Assembly: GCA_903934155.1 (NCBI GenBank)
Contig: CAIZMS010000126.1
Coordinates: forward strand, 1-10,910
Length of the DNA: 10,910 nt
Reading direction: 5' to 3'
Source of the DNA: an uncultured bacterium
GTDB lineage: Bacteria; Verrucomicrobiota; Kiritimatiellia; CAIKKV01; CAITUY01
This document shows positions 5,635-10,910 of this stretch, one piece after another. The notes under the pieces were generated by a model that saw only the letters and a list, made by a program, of their open reading frames with translations, made no database searches and was not told the origin of the DNA. How positions within the stretch are numbered: the stretch's first letter is position 1; every line of letters starts with the position of its first letter. The position numbers and the translations under genes were made by a program.

Positions 5635-6930
5635 TTATTTCTTCTCCGCCTTGCCCTTGCCATACCAACGGATAAAGAACAAGGCGCTGAAAGCACCCAG
5701 AAACCCGAGGATGATGTAAATAATGACCCAGGTCGTGCGCTTATCGGGACGGGGCACATCCATGATCGGCACCCCCCCTTTGATCGGCTTCTCACTGGGT
5801 TGAAAAAGCTCCTCAAGCCGCTGAACCCGCGTGGCCAAGCCCTGTATCGCCGTGCCCTGCTGTCGGACAAAGGCCACATAGTCCCGGTTCACCTGAGCCG
5901 GCCAGGGCTTTACCTTCACCGCTTCTAGATCCGTCAGGATCATCTGCGCCTGCGCCAGAACCGCCTTGTAGGATTCCATATCCTTCACGATGGCAATAAG
6001 ATCCCGGGTGCGGCGCTCCAGGCCGGGCAACTGATCCCGCAACCCGGACCACGGATCCCGGATCTTGACATCAAACACCTTGCTCTCCTGCGGCCCGAGT
6101 TCAATATCCTCCAGCGAGGCGTAGCAAAGCCTGCGGGCGGCGTCGAATCCGACCTGCAACCCGCCCGCATCCAGCACATCCGTCGTTTTGATCTCGGCCG
6201 GAAACTCATGCCGGAGGGGAACTTTCTTTTTCTCGGACAACGACGGGTTTGTAATCTTGATATGAATAACCAGAACGCCCCCGGTGGCCGCTGAATTCCC
6301 GAAGTCGGCAGGCGGCAGGATTTTCGGAAGGCCAAGAAATGATTCGGGATCTTTGCCGGCCGCAACAACCAGGTTTTCGAGCATTCCGACATCCTTCCGG
6401 ACCCGCTCCAGAACCTCGAGGTTGGACTCATACACACGAATATGATCCATCGGCTTCACCGCCCCGACCGCAAACGCCGCCTGGCGGACCAGAATCCCCT
6501 TGACTCCCTCATCAATCAAGGTCTTGAGCCCCTCCGCCGTCGGCGCCTTTTCGCCCCCCTTCAAAGCGTCCGACAGCTTCACCGCATGTCCGGATAGTGC
6601 CTTGAGATCAGCTTCGGGAATTTCCCAGATATCCTTGATCGCCACCTCAAAGGTTCGCGTCTCACCCGGATTAAGCTCAACCTCCCTGCTGACCCGATAG
6701 GCCCGCGCGGAAACATCGTAGACCACCTCAAGCTCACCCGCGCTGACAATATGCTCCGGCTTGACATCCCGGGGAAGAACCGCCGTAACGGGAACTTTCT
6801 GTTTTTCAACCCGGGACGGATTAATGGCGCGGATTTTGAGGGTGATGACACCGGCCTGGAGAGGCGACAAAATGAAGCCGGAAACCCACGCCAAAACGAA
6901 CAAGAGAAAAAGTTTTCGCTTATTCACCAT
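5635..6930 (-). CDS. Exported, membrane-anchored protein with a duplicated domain; first gene of ATPase operon
   Basis: I do not recognise the family. The 431-residue protein has an N-terminal signal peptide (basic MVNKRK, hydrophobic core to about 22, likely cleavage near LQA-G). A domain is present twice: residues about 28-102 (LKIRAINPS...KQKVPV...FEVAIKDIW) and about 219-294 (IHIKITNPS...KKKVPL...FDVKIRDPW), each predominantly beta-like. Each copy is followed by a helical, coiled-coil-prone stretch (105-200 and 297-378). A proline-rich linker leads to one membrane helix (about 400-420, WVIIYIILGFLGAFSALFFI) and a lysine-rich cytoplasmic tail. The predicted topology is a large extracytoplasmic part with a C-terminal anchor. 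The gene ends six bases before alpha-1, and its stop codon overlaps the alpha-1 ribosome binding site. This suggests co-expression and perhaps a role in assembly or the membrane sector of this ATPase, which is inference. Its own start has only a weak GGGGCGA site. Confidence 0.85.
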   Translation of the reverse strand: MVNKRKLFLLFVLAWVSGFILSPLQAGVITLKIRAINPSRVEKQKVPVTAVLPRDVKPEHIVSAGELEVVYDVSARAYRVSREVELNPGETRTFEVAIKDIWEIPEADLKALSGHAVKLSDALKGGEKAPTAEGLKTLIDEGVKGILVRQAAFAVGAVKPMDHIRVYESNLEVLERVRKDVGMLENLVVAAGKDPESFLGLPKILPPADFGNSAATGGVLVIHIKITNPSLSEKKKVPLRHEFPAEIKTTDVLDAGGLQVGFDAARRLCYASLEDIELGPQESKVFDVKIRDPWSGLRDQLPGLERRTRDLIAIVKDMESYKAVLAQAQMILTDLEAVKVKPWPAQVNRDYVAFVRQQGTAIQGLATRVQRLEELFQPSEKPIKGGVPIMDVPRPDKRTTWVIIYIILGFLGAFSALFFIRWYGKGKAEKK

Positions 6931-6998
6931 AAATTATCGCCCCATTCGATCATTGCCCGGGATGGTAACACCCCGCCACCCCGGGGCGCAAACTGAAC

Positions 6999-7352
6999 TT
7001 AATTCTGGGTGACAACGGCCGAGCCCTGATTGTCGTATTGATCTTTAACCGTAACAATGTTGTCGCCGGTTTTGCCCTCATTCGCCTTGTAGGTGGCATT
7101 GCTGCCTGAGGCGCTGATGATACTGCCCAGAGTGGGATTGGACACACTCCACTGGAGGGGAAGGGCAAGTTGATCGCTGACCACGGCAGTGAATACCACC
7201 GCCGTAGTGTTGCTGGACGAACTGCCCAGAACCGGATTAGCCGGACTGATGCTGACCCCACCCGTGCCCCCGGCGCTTTCGCACCCGGTCCAGACCCCGA
7301 TCGCCATCACCGAAAGAACCGCCGCCAGACCAACCATTGTCCATTTATTCAT
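6999..7352 (-). CDS. Small predicted lipoprotein with Ig-like region
   Basis: The protein is 117 residues from ATG at 7352, chosen because AAGGAGG lies ten bases upstream; the frame stays open twelve codons further up without a better site. The N-terminus MNKWTMVGLAAVLSVMAIGV is a signal peptide leading to WTGC, a loose lipobox, so Cys is probably lipidated after signal peptidase II cleavage. Position -3 is Trp, which is not standard, leaving some doubt. The mature part has a Gly/Ser linker (ESAGGTGGVSISP). It is followed by a single compact beta-rich region (LPLQWSVSNPTLGSI... YKANEGKTGDNIVTV) of the kind seen in bacterial Ig-like (BIG-type) domains. The function is unknown, most likely envelope-associated. 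It lies between the large exported protein and the ATPase operon, same strand, 68 bases from the next gene. Confidence 0.75.
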   Translation of the reverse strand: MNKWTMVGLAAVLSVMAIGVWTGCESAGGTGGVSISPANPVLGSSSSNTTAVVFTAVVSDQLALPLQWSVSNPTLGSIISASGSNATYKANEGKTGDNIVTVKDQYDNQGSAVVTQN

Positions 7353-7362
7353 CGTGATCCCG

Positions 7363-7369
7363 CCTCCTT
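7363..7369 (-). promoter_or_regulatory. Shine-Dalgarno for the small lipoprotein
   Basis: AAGGAGG on the minus strand, ten bases before ATG 7352. It decides that start over the open frame further upstream. Confidence 0.75.
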
Positions 7370-7428
7370 GTTTCCCCTTAAGTATCAAATCCCCGCCAAC
7401 AGGGAAAGACCATTGTCCTCCCTACCCT

Positions 7429-9210
7429 CTAATATCCCAACGCCTGTTTTACGGCTTTGAAAAGAGCTTGGTCGGAACAGGTTGTCAGCACAACTCCATC
7501 ACGGCCAACCACAATATTGTCACGCGCAGGAGGCTGCTGGGTGACCGCCACCGGAAGATCGGGATACAACTCCAGGGCCATGCGGGCGGCTTCGCCTTTT
7601 CCCTCCTCCTCGGGAAGCACCCAAAGGGTCACAAGCCCCATATCACCGTAAAGCTTCATAATCTGCGTCAACATCCCCGGCTCCCCGGGGTACAGGGATC
7701 GCAGGGAACCTTCCAAATACGCCGACCCGAAATGATACACCACCACGCGCCCCTTCACCCCCTCCGGTTGCAAAGCCTCTCCCGTCTCCGGATTGCCCCG
7801 TAACCAGCGAAGGGAAGAGAAATCATGAGCGATGAATGATGAATGATAAATTCCAGCTTCTGCCTCCCTTGCTTCGCCAAGGCTACGCAGGGCAGGCTGG
7901 CTCCTGAACCCTGAACCCTGAACCTCCCTGACCTCCGTAGCCTTGGCGAAGGAGGCTGAACCCCTTAACCCCTGAACCCCTCTCTTCACCACCACATCCA
8001 CCTCCTGCCCCATTGGCTTGAGGCCGGAAAGAGAGCGGGGAACACAGCCTTCGCTCTCCACCTGAAGCGCCACCAGATTCTCGCGCAATTCTCGAATCTC
8101 AAAACGGCCATCCGGGGCCGTTGACACCCTGCCGATCTCTCGCTCCACCGGTGGTAGCGTCCAAACCCCAACCGTAGCCAATACCGGGACCCCCGCCTCG
8201 TCAATCACCCGCCCCCGCAAAGAAATCTCGCCCAGGGACTGGAGAATAATGGAGCCGACATCAACAGGCGCACTACCGGCGGGAACACCGGTGACTACAG
8301 AAGAAGGCTTCACCAATCGGCACCCCTCCTTATCGGCTGTCAGTATGTAGCGGAGCCCCGGCACCATCCCCTTGATGATAAACCCCCCGTTAGTCCCCGT
8401 GATAATCGCCGACAAAATGGCATTAAAAGGAAGAGGAATGTCATCGACCCCATACCCCATCACGCGAATCACGGCGCCCTCAACCGGATTCCCGCGCGAG
8501 TCCACCACGCGCCCCGCCAGTGAAATCGCCGGTTTCAAATCAATATCAATCCCCCCTGAACCCCCAATCCCAACTCCCACCCAGGGCAAGGCGGGATGCT
8601 CGGCGAAAACAAGGCCATACCGTCGCCCATCCTTCAACTGGCCAGCCACCTTGCGCTCAACGCGAAATTTCCCGTTCGACCCCGACAACACCGCCGGCTC
8701 ATTCCCCCATTCACCAGCGAGAATGAAGCCGCTGGAAAGTTGCTGGATCAAGGAATTCGATGTTCCTCTTTCCAAATTCTGGATTCTGGATTCTGGATTC
8801 TGGATTCTGATTTTTCCCTCAATCACAATGCGATCCAGGTCCTGCTCAAGGCGTTTGAGGGCTTCCCGGGCGCGAACCACCTGGGGATCGTCGGCTGGAT
8901 AGCTTTCAAGAAGTTTTCGCCAACTTCGCCGGGACTCCTCGGGACGGCCCAACCTCTGCTCGCAAAGACCAATCCGGTACAGAATCTTCTCCGCCAACAC
9001 CCGGTCGGCGGCCGGGACTTCAGGCAGAAGCAGGCGGTACTCCACCAAGGCATCCGCCACCTCGCCGCTTAATTCCCGTTCCAGCACCCGCGCATAAAGC
9101 AAATCCCGCTCTGCCCCCATAACGGGCACCCCCAACAGGCTCACCAGGAGAAGGATTAAAAGGCGAAGGGGTTCAGGGGTTAAGGGGTTAAGAATGTACG
9201 TGAAACACAT
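7429..9210 (-). CDS. Large exported protein: TPR, carboxypeptidase-regulatory-like repeats, thioredoxin-like C-terminus
   Basis: From ATG 9210 the protein is 593 residues; AAGG lies eight bases upstream, but ATG at 9237 or 9249 (606 residues) is also possible. Residues about 15-33 are a signal peptide core (LRLLILLLVSLLGVPVMGA). Residues 35-125 are helical and TPR-like, as in BamD/YbgF-type proteins. Residues about 228-300 (LAGRVVDSRGNPVEGAVIRV) and 329-395 (LRGRVIDEAGVPV) are carboxypeptidase-regulatory-like beta domains. Residues about 467-593 look like a TlpA/AhpC-type thioredoxin fold (GRVVVYHFG... VTLWVLP... LPVAV... DGVVL). The usual WCxxC position reads GSAYLEGS, so it is probably not redox-active. 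Residues about 133-147 and 412-466 are translated short tandem and inverted repeats that interrupt the domain pattern. An envelope role is likely; the exact function is unknown. Confidence 0.85.
   Translation of the reverse strand: MCFTYILNPLTPEPLRLLILLLVSLLGVPVMGAERDLLYARVLERELSGEVADALVEYRLLLPEVPAADRVLAEKILYRIGLCEQRLGRPEESRRSWRKLLESYPADDPQVVRAREALKRLEQDLDRIVIEGKIRIQNPESRIQNLERGTSNSLIQQLSSGFILAGEWGNEPAVLSGSNGKFRVERKVAGQLKDGRRYGLVFAEHPALPWVGVGIGGSGGIDIDLKPAISLAGRVVDSRGNPVEGAVIRVMGYGVDDIPLPFNAILSAIITGTNGGFIIKGMVPGLRYILTADKEGCRLVKPSSVVTGVPAGSAPVDVGSIILQSLGEISLRGRVIDEAGVPVLATVGVWTLPPVEREIGRVSTAPDGRFEIRELRENLVALQVESEGCVPRSLSGLKPMGQEVDVVVKRGVQGLRGSASFAKATEVREVQGSGFRSQPALRSLGEAREAEAGIYHSSFIAHDFSSLRWLRGNPETGEALQPEGVKGRVVVYHFGSAYLEGSLRSLYPGEPGMLTQIMKLYGDMGLVTLWVLPEEEGKGEAARMALELYPDLPVAVTQQPPARDNIVVGRDGVVLTTCSDQALFKAVKQALGY
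7831..7851. repeat. Heptanucleotide tandem repeat GATGAAT x3
   Basis: Two exact GATGAAT units are followed by GATAAAT. The array lies inside the coding sequence of the large exported protein and is translated as part of YHSSFIAH on the minus strand. Confidence 0.85.
7872..7951. repeat. Perfect 16-nt inverted repeat inside the exported-protein gene
   Basis: Left arm 7872-7887 is CTTCGCCAAGGCTACG and right arm 7936-7951 is its exact reverse complement, separated by 48 bases. Both arms are translated in frame (SFAKAT and LGEA on the minus strand). They frame the heptamer array at 7902-7922 and look like part of an inserted repeat element. Confidence 0.9.
7902..7922. repeat. Heptanucleotide tandem repeat CCCTGAA x3
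   Basis: One TCCTGAA unit is followed by two exact CCCTGAA units, in the spacer of the 16-nt inverted repeat. It is translated as VQGSGFRSQ on the minus strand. Confidence 0.85.
7958..7982. repeat. Copy of the AACCCCTT/AACCCCTG octamer repeat
   Basis: This carries AACCCCTT, AACCCCTG and AACCCCT in a row. The same sequence type recurs at 9168-9192 (opposite orientation) and 9259-9282. This copy is in the coding region of the exported protein. Confidence 0.85.
8776..8810. repeat. Heptanucleotide tandem repeat ATTCTGG x5
   Basis: Four exact ATTCTGG units and a fifth ATTCTGA make a 35-base array within the exported-protein gene, translated on the minus strand as IRIQNPESRIQN. Because the unit is 7 bases, gain or loss of one unit would shift the reading frame. 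Confidence 0.95.
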
Positions 9211-9282
9211 TTTAACACCCTTGATACCGTTAGCCATCGATGCTCTCATTTTTCTTATCTTAACCCCTTAATCCCTGAACCC
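9168..9282. repeat. 24-nt inverted repeat flanking the start region of the exported-protein gene
   Basis: The arm at 9168-9192 (GGGTTAAGGGG-type) and the arm at 9259-9282 (TTAACCCCTTAATCCCTGAA) are reverse complements over 24 bases with one mismatch. The 66-base spacer (9193-9258) contains all three candidate start codons of the exported protein (9249, 9237, 9210). In mRNA the arms could pair and enclose the start site. They may also simply be two copies of a dispersed octamer repeat. Confidence 0.85.
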
Positions 9283-9295
9283 ATCCCCCCCCATG

Positions 9296-9988
9296 CTACT
9301 TCATGAACTTGTAGCCGACGCCGTGGACGGTGAGAATGTGCGCGGGGTCCCCGGATTTTTTTTCAATTTTAGCGCGGAGCATCGCCACAAAGGTGTCGAG
9401 CGAACGCTGGGTTCCATAATACTCCATGCCCCACACTTCACGAAGCAGAGTCTCACGGGACAGGGATTTTCCGTCATTCGCCGCCATGTAGGCCAACAGG
9501 TCAAATTCCGTTCGGGTCAACTCGATCGGCTTTCCTTTCAAAGTCAAGACACGGGCCGAGAGGTCGAGCACAAAATCGCCAAAGCGAAGCGGGGCTTCCG
9601 TGACATCCGGCTTCCGTTCCGCCCGCGCCAGAATGGCTTTCACCCGGGCCATCAATTCCTTGATGCTGAACGGTTTGGTCACATAATCATCCGCCCCGAT
9701 TTCGAATCCCCTGAGTTTATCGGCTTCGTCCTTCCGTGCGGTAAGCATAATAATCGGCGTCGGACTGTGTCGTTCACGCAGGGCCTTGCAGACCTCATAG
9801 CCGCCCAGGTCAGGCAGGGTTAAATCCAGAAGCACCAGATCGGGCTTTCGCTCCAAAGCCATCTTGAGCCCCGCCGTCCCCGTCACCGCCTTGAGCACAC
9901 GATACCCGGCCACGGAGAGGTTTTCCTCCAGTCCCAGCATCAACGACTCATCATCCTCCACAATCAAAACCGTCTGTTGCCGCTTCAT
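9296..9988 (-). CDS. OmpR/PhoB-family response regulator
   Basis: This is a 230-residue DNA-binding response regulator. The start is ATG at 9988, with AGGTGA close upstream; GTG at 9994 (two residues longer) is an alternative. The receiver domain is about residues 4-118 with the acidic pair Asp12-Asp13, phosphoacceptor Asp55 (LVLLDLTLPD), Thr83 (MLTAR) and Lys105 (DDYVTKPF). The winged-helix DNA-binding domain is about residues 130-230, with LTRTEFDLLAYM, GKSLSRETLL and HILTVHGVGYKF. All key residues are present, so it should be a phosphorylation-controlled transcription factor, presumably of the histidine kinase encoded just upstream. The target genes are not evident; the exported protein and lipoprotein immediately downstream on the same strand are candidates. 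Confidence 0.97.
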   Translation of the reverse strand: MKRQQTVLIVEDDESLMLGLEENLSVAGYRVLKAVTGTAGLKMALERKPDLVLLDLTLPDLGGYEVCKALRERHSPTPIIMLTARKDEADKLRGFEIGADDYVTKPFSIKELMARVKAILARAERKPDVTEAPLRFGDFVLDLSARVLTLKGKPIELTRTEFDLLAYMAANDGKSLSRETLLREVWGMEYYGTQRSLDTFVAMLRAKIEKKSGDPAHILTVHGVGYKFMK

Positions 9989-10060
9989 ACTCACCTCTCT
10001 TTGGGAAGGCTTTGCCGCTCATCTTCACTTATTCACGCTCCTCAGGAAAGATAAAATCAG

Positions 10061-10157
10061 GTTCACCACGGAGGAGACTGAGGATTGAGAGGGAAAAGAA
10101 AGAAAATGTTTCACGATTTTTCAAATGGCGAGTACCCCATTTGAAAAATCGTGAAAC
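10061..10157 (+). repeat. Hairpin repeat element A (ACCACGGAG flank, 21-8-21 hairpin)
   Basis: The flank begins TTCACCACGGAGGAGACTGA, continues purine-rich to 10107, and is followed by a perfect hairpin. The arms are 10108-10128 and 10137-10157 (21 of 21 paired, beginning GTTTCACG and ending AAATGG) around an 8-base loop CGAGTACC (10129-10136). The orientation given is flank-first. Read on the minus strand, the hairpin is followed by ATTTTCTTTCTTTT, resembling an intrinsic terminator. It lies just after the histidine kinase and before the response regulator. Confidence 0.92.
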
Positions 10158-10247
10158 CCCTCTCCAAAAGGAATATAGAGAGAAGCAGACGACTCCAGTG
10201 TGCTTCGAATAATTTAAAACCTCTTCTGCTCTTCCTTCAAGGAACGG

Positions 10248-10346
10248 TGTTGCGGCATTTTTATGCGGTGTATTCGCCGCATACAAATGCCGCAACATTT
10301 TCTTCCTTTCTCTCTCCCTTTCTTCTCCGTCTCTCCGTGGTGAATC
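10248..10346 (-). repeat. Hairpin repeat element B (same family, opposite orientation)
   Basis: The arms at 10248-10268 and 10277-10297 pair at 20 of 21 positions (TGTTGCGGCATTT facing its complement) around the 8-base loop 10269-10276. Read on the minus strand the loop is CGAATACA. The flank at about 10298-10346 on the minus strand reads TTCACCACGGAGAGACGGAG, then purine-rich sequence, as in element A. Arm length and loop length are identical to element A although the arm sequences differ. On the plus strand the hairpin is followed by a pyrimidine-rich run. Confidence 0.92.
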
Positions 10347-10352
10347 TTCTCT

Positions 10353-10910
10353 TCACGTTGCGGCGGGGAGGACAACAGAAAAGGCAGTCCCCTTCCCGGG
10401 CTCGCTCTGGATTTCGATCCGGCCGCGATGCGCCTGAATCACATGATGACATAAGGCCAACCCAAGACCCAATCCCCGCGCATTCTGCTTTGCCGCCCCG
10501 CGCCCCCGGGCATAGGGCTTCATCACCCGCCGAACCTCGTCTGGCGTCATCCCCACCCCGTTATCCTTGACCGATAATACCACTTCCGATGCGGCCGCCT
10601 TCGCCCCCCGGAATAATCGCCCGAGCCGCCGAGCCCGCGCGGTCAACGACACCTCGATCCGGACTCCCGTCTCCGGGCTCGAGTACTTCACCGCATTATC
10701 CAGCAGGTTGAACATCACCTGCTCCATCGCCCCGGAATCAAAACACACCAGTGGCAGCTCCTCATCAAAAGCCAGCCCAATCACCGGGGATGAAGATTTT
10801 ACCACGGAGACGACGGAGGGTTGAGAGAGAGGAACATAAGAGAAAGGGGTTGCGGCCTTTTTGTTCGGGAGTACCCGAGCCAAAAATGCCGCAACCCCTT
10901 TCTCTTCCTC
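10353..10910 (-). CDS. Sensor histidine kinase, C-terminal catalytic part (5' end outside window)
   Basis: There are 185 codons visible and the frame is open to the window edge, so the sensor and phospho-acceptor His regions are not seen. The ATP-binding (HATPase_c) domain is complete: N box MEQVMFNLLDNAVKY (Asn about 68 and 72 of the visible part), G1 box VKDNGVGM, and G2 box RGLGLGLAL followed by GKGTAFSVVLP. The order and spacing fit a transmembrane-type kinase partnering the OmpR-type regulator downstream. The first 36 or so visible residues (VAAFLARVLPNKKAATPF and on) come from hairpin repeat element C read in frame. They replace or extend the linker between the dimerisation helices and the ATP-binding domain. 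The remainder of the linker (PVIGLAFDEELPLVCFD) looks normal. Whether the kinase is functional cannot be told from this part. Confidence 0.92.
   Translation of the reverse strand, partial: EEEKGVAAFLARVLPNKKAATPFSYVPLSQPSVVSVVKSSSPVIGLAFDEELPLVCFDSGAMEQVMFNLLDNAVKYSSPETGVRIEVSLTARARRLGRLFRGAKAAASEVVLSVKDNGVGMTPDEVRRVMKPYARGRGAAKQNARGLGLGLALCHHVIQAHRGRIEIQSEPGKGTAFSVVLPAAT
10799..10910 (+). repeat. Hairpin repeat element C, within histidine kinase coding sequence (may continue past window)
   Basis: The flank begins TTACCACGGAGACGACGGAG and continues GGTTGAGAGAGAGGAA, as in element A. The inverted repeat spans 10839-10905, with outer arms AGAGAAAGGGGTTGCGGC and its exact complement, an inner part with one indel and mismatches, and apex GGAGTACC (10868-10875). 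The sequence GTTGCGGCATTTTT is shared with element B and the apex GAGTACC with element A. The element is read through by the histidine kinase frame without a stop codon. Confidence 0.88.

Larger units (their letters stand above)
9989..10352. other. Intergenic region between histidine kinase and response regulator, filled by two hairpin repeats
   Basis: No gene is supported in this 364-base stretch. It holds repeat element A (flank plus hairpin, 10061-10157) and element B (hairpin plus flank, 10248-10346) in opposite orientation, with about 90 bases of unassigned sequence between them. A small palindrome TTCCTTCAAGGAA lies at 10232-10244. A promoter for the response regulator may lie in 9989-10060, but I cannot point to convincing -10/-35 boxes. 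Confidence 0.75.

Noticed and set aside
4783..5928. Long plus-strand open frame spanning alpha-1 and the end of the exported protein
   Set aside because: Antisense shadow of two well-supported genes, crossing their boundary, without any family signature.
6971..6985. Rho-independent terminator between the lipoprotein and the ATPase operon
   Set aside because: Only a 5-bp CCCCG/CGGGG stem is present and there is no T-run after it on the minus strand.
7831..8810. CRISPR-like array
   Set aside because: The units are 7 bases in direct tandem without spacers; no cas genes are present.
10029..10298. Small 89-residue minus-strand open frame between kinase and regulator
   Set aside because: It consists of the two hairpin repeats read through in one frame and has no independent coding signal.

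Overview
The window is a bacterial chromosome segment in which every supported gene lies on the minus strand, so transcription runs from high to low coordinates. Base composition is moderately GC-rich. The gene content, together with dispersed hairpin and short-tandem repeats, reminds me of uncultured PVC-group bacteria (Kiritimatiellota, Lentisphaerota, Verrucomicrobiota, Omnitrophota). That placement is an inference from general repeat style and operon style, not a marker-based assignment.

Upper region (10910 down to about 6999): the 3' part of a sensor histidine kinase, a 364-base gap holding two long hairpin repeats, an OmpR/PhoB-type response regulator, a large exported protein (TPR region, carboxypeptidase-regulatory-like beta domains, thioredoxin-like end without the CxxC), and a small lipoprotein with an Ig-like region. 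The kinase and the large exported protein both carry repeat elements translated in frame.

Lower region (6930 down to 1, running off the left edge): an unusual F-type ATPase operon in the order exported membrane-anchored protein, alpha-1, alpha-2, epsilon, c, b/delta fusion, gamma, beta. It differs from the textbook a-c-b-delta-alpha-gamma-beta-epsilon order and composition. There are two tandem overlapping alpha genes, and the second has Val where alpha carries its catalytic arginine finger. Both alphas lack the usual N-terminal extension that docks on delta. Delta survives only as a C-terminal domain fused to b. Epsilon lacks its C-terminal helical domain. Gamma ends in a lysine-rich tail. 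No a subunit is visible. The first gene encodes a secreted, twice-repeated domain protein with a C-terminal membrane anchor, 6 bases from alpha-1, and is a candidate accessory subunit.

The strongest candidate for an undescribed system is this rebuilt F-ATPase, predicted to have functionally unequal catalytic sites and a remodelled stator. A second candidate is a family of three hairpin repeats (two of exactly 21+8+21 nt) with differing arms but a conserved loop, clustered in and after the histidine kinase gene.
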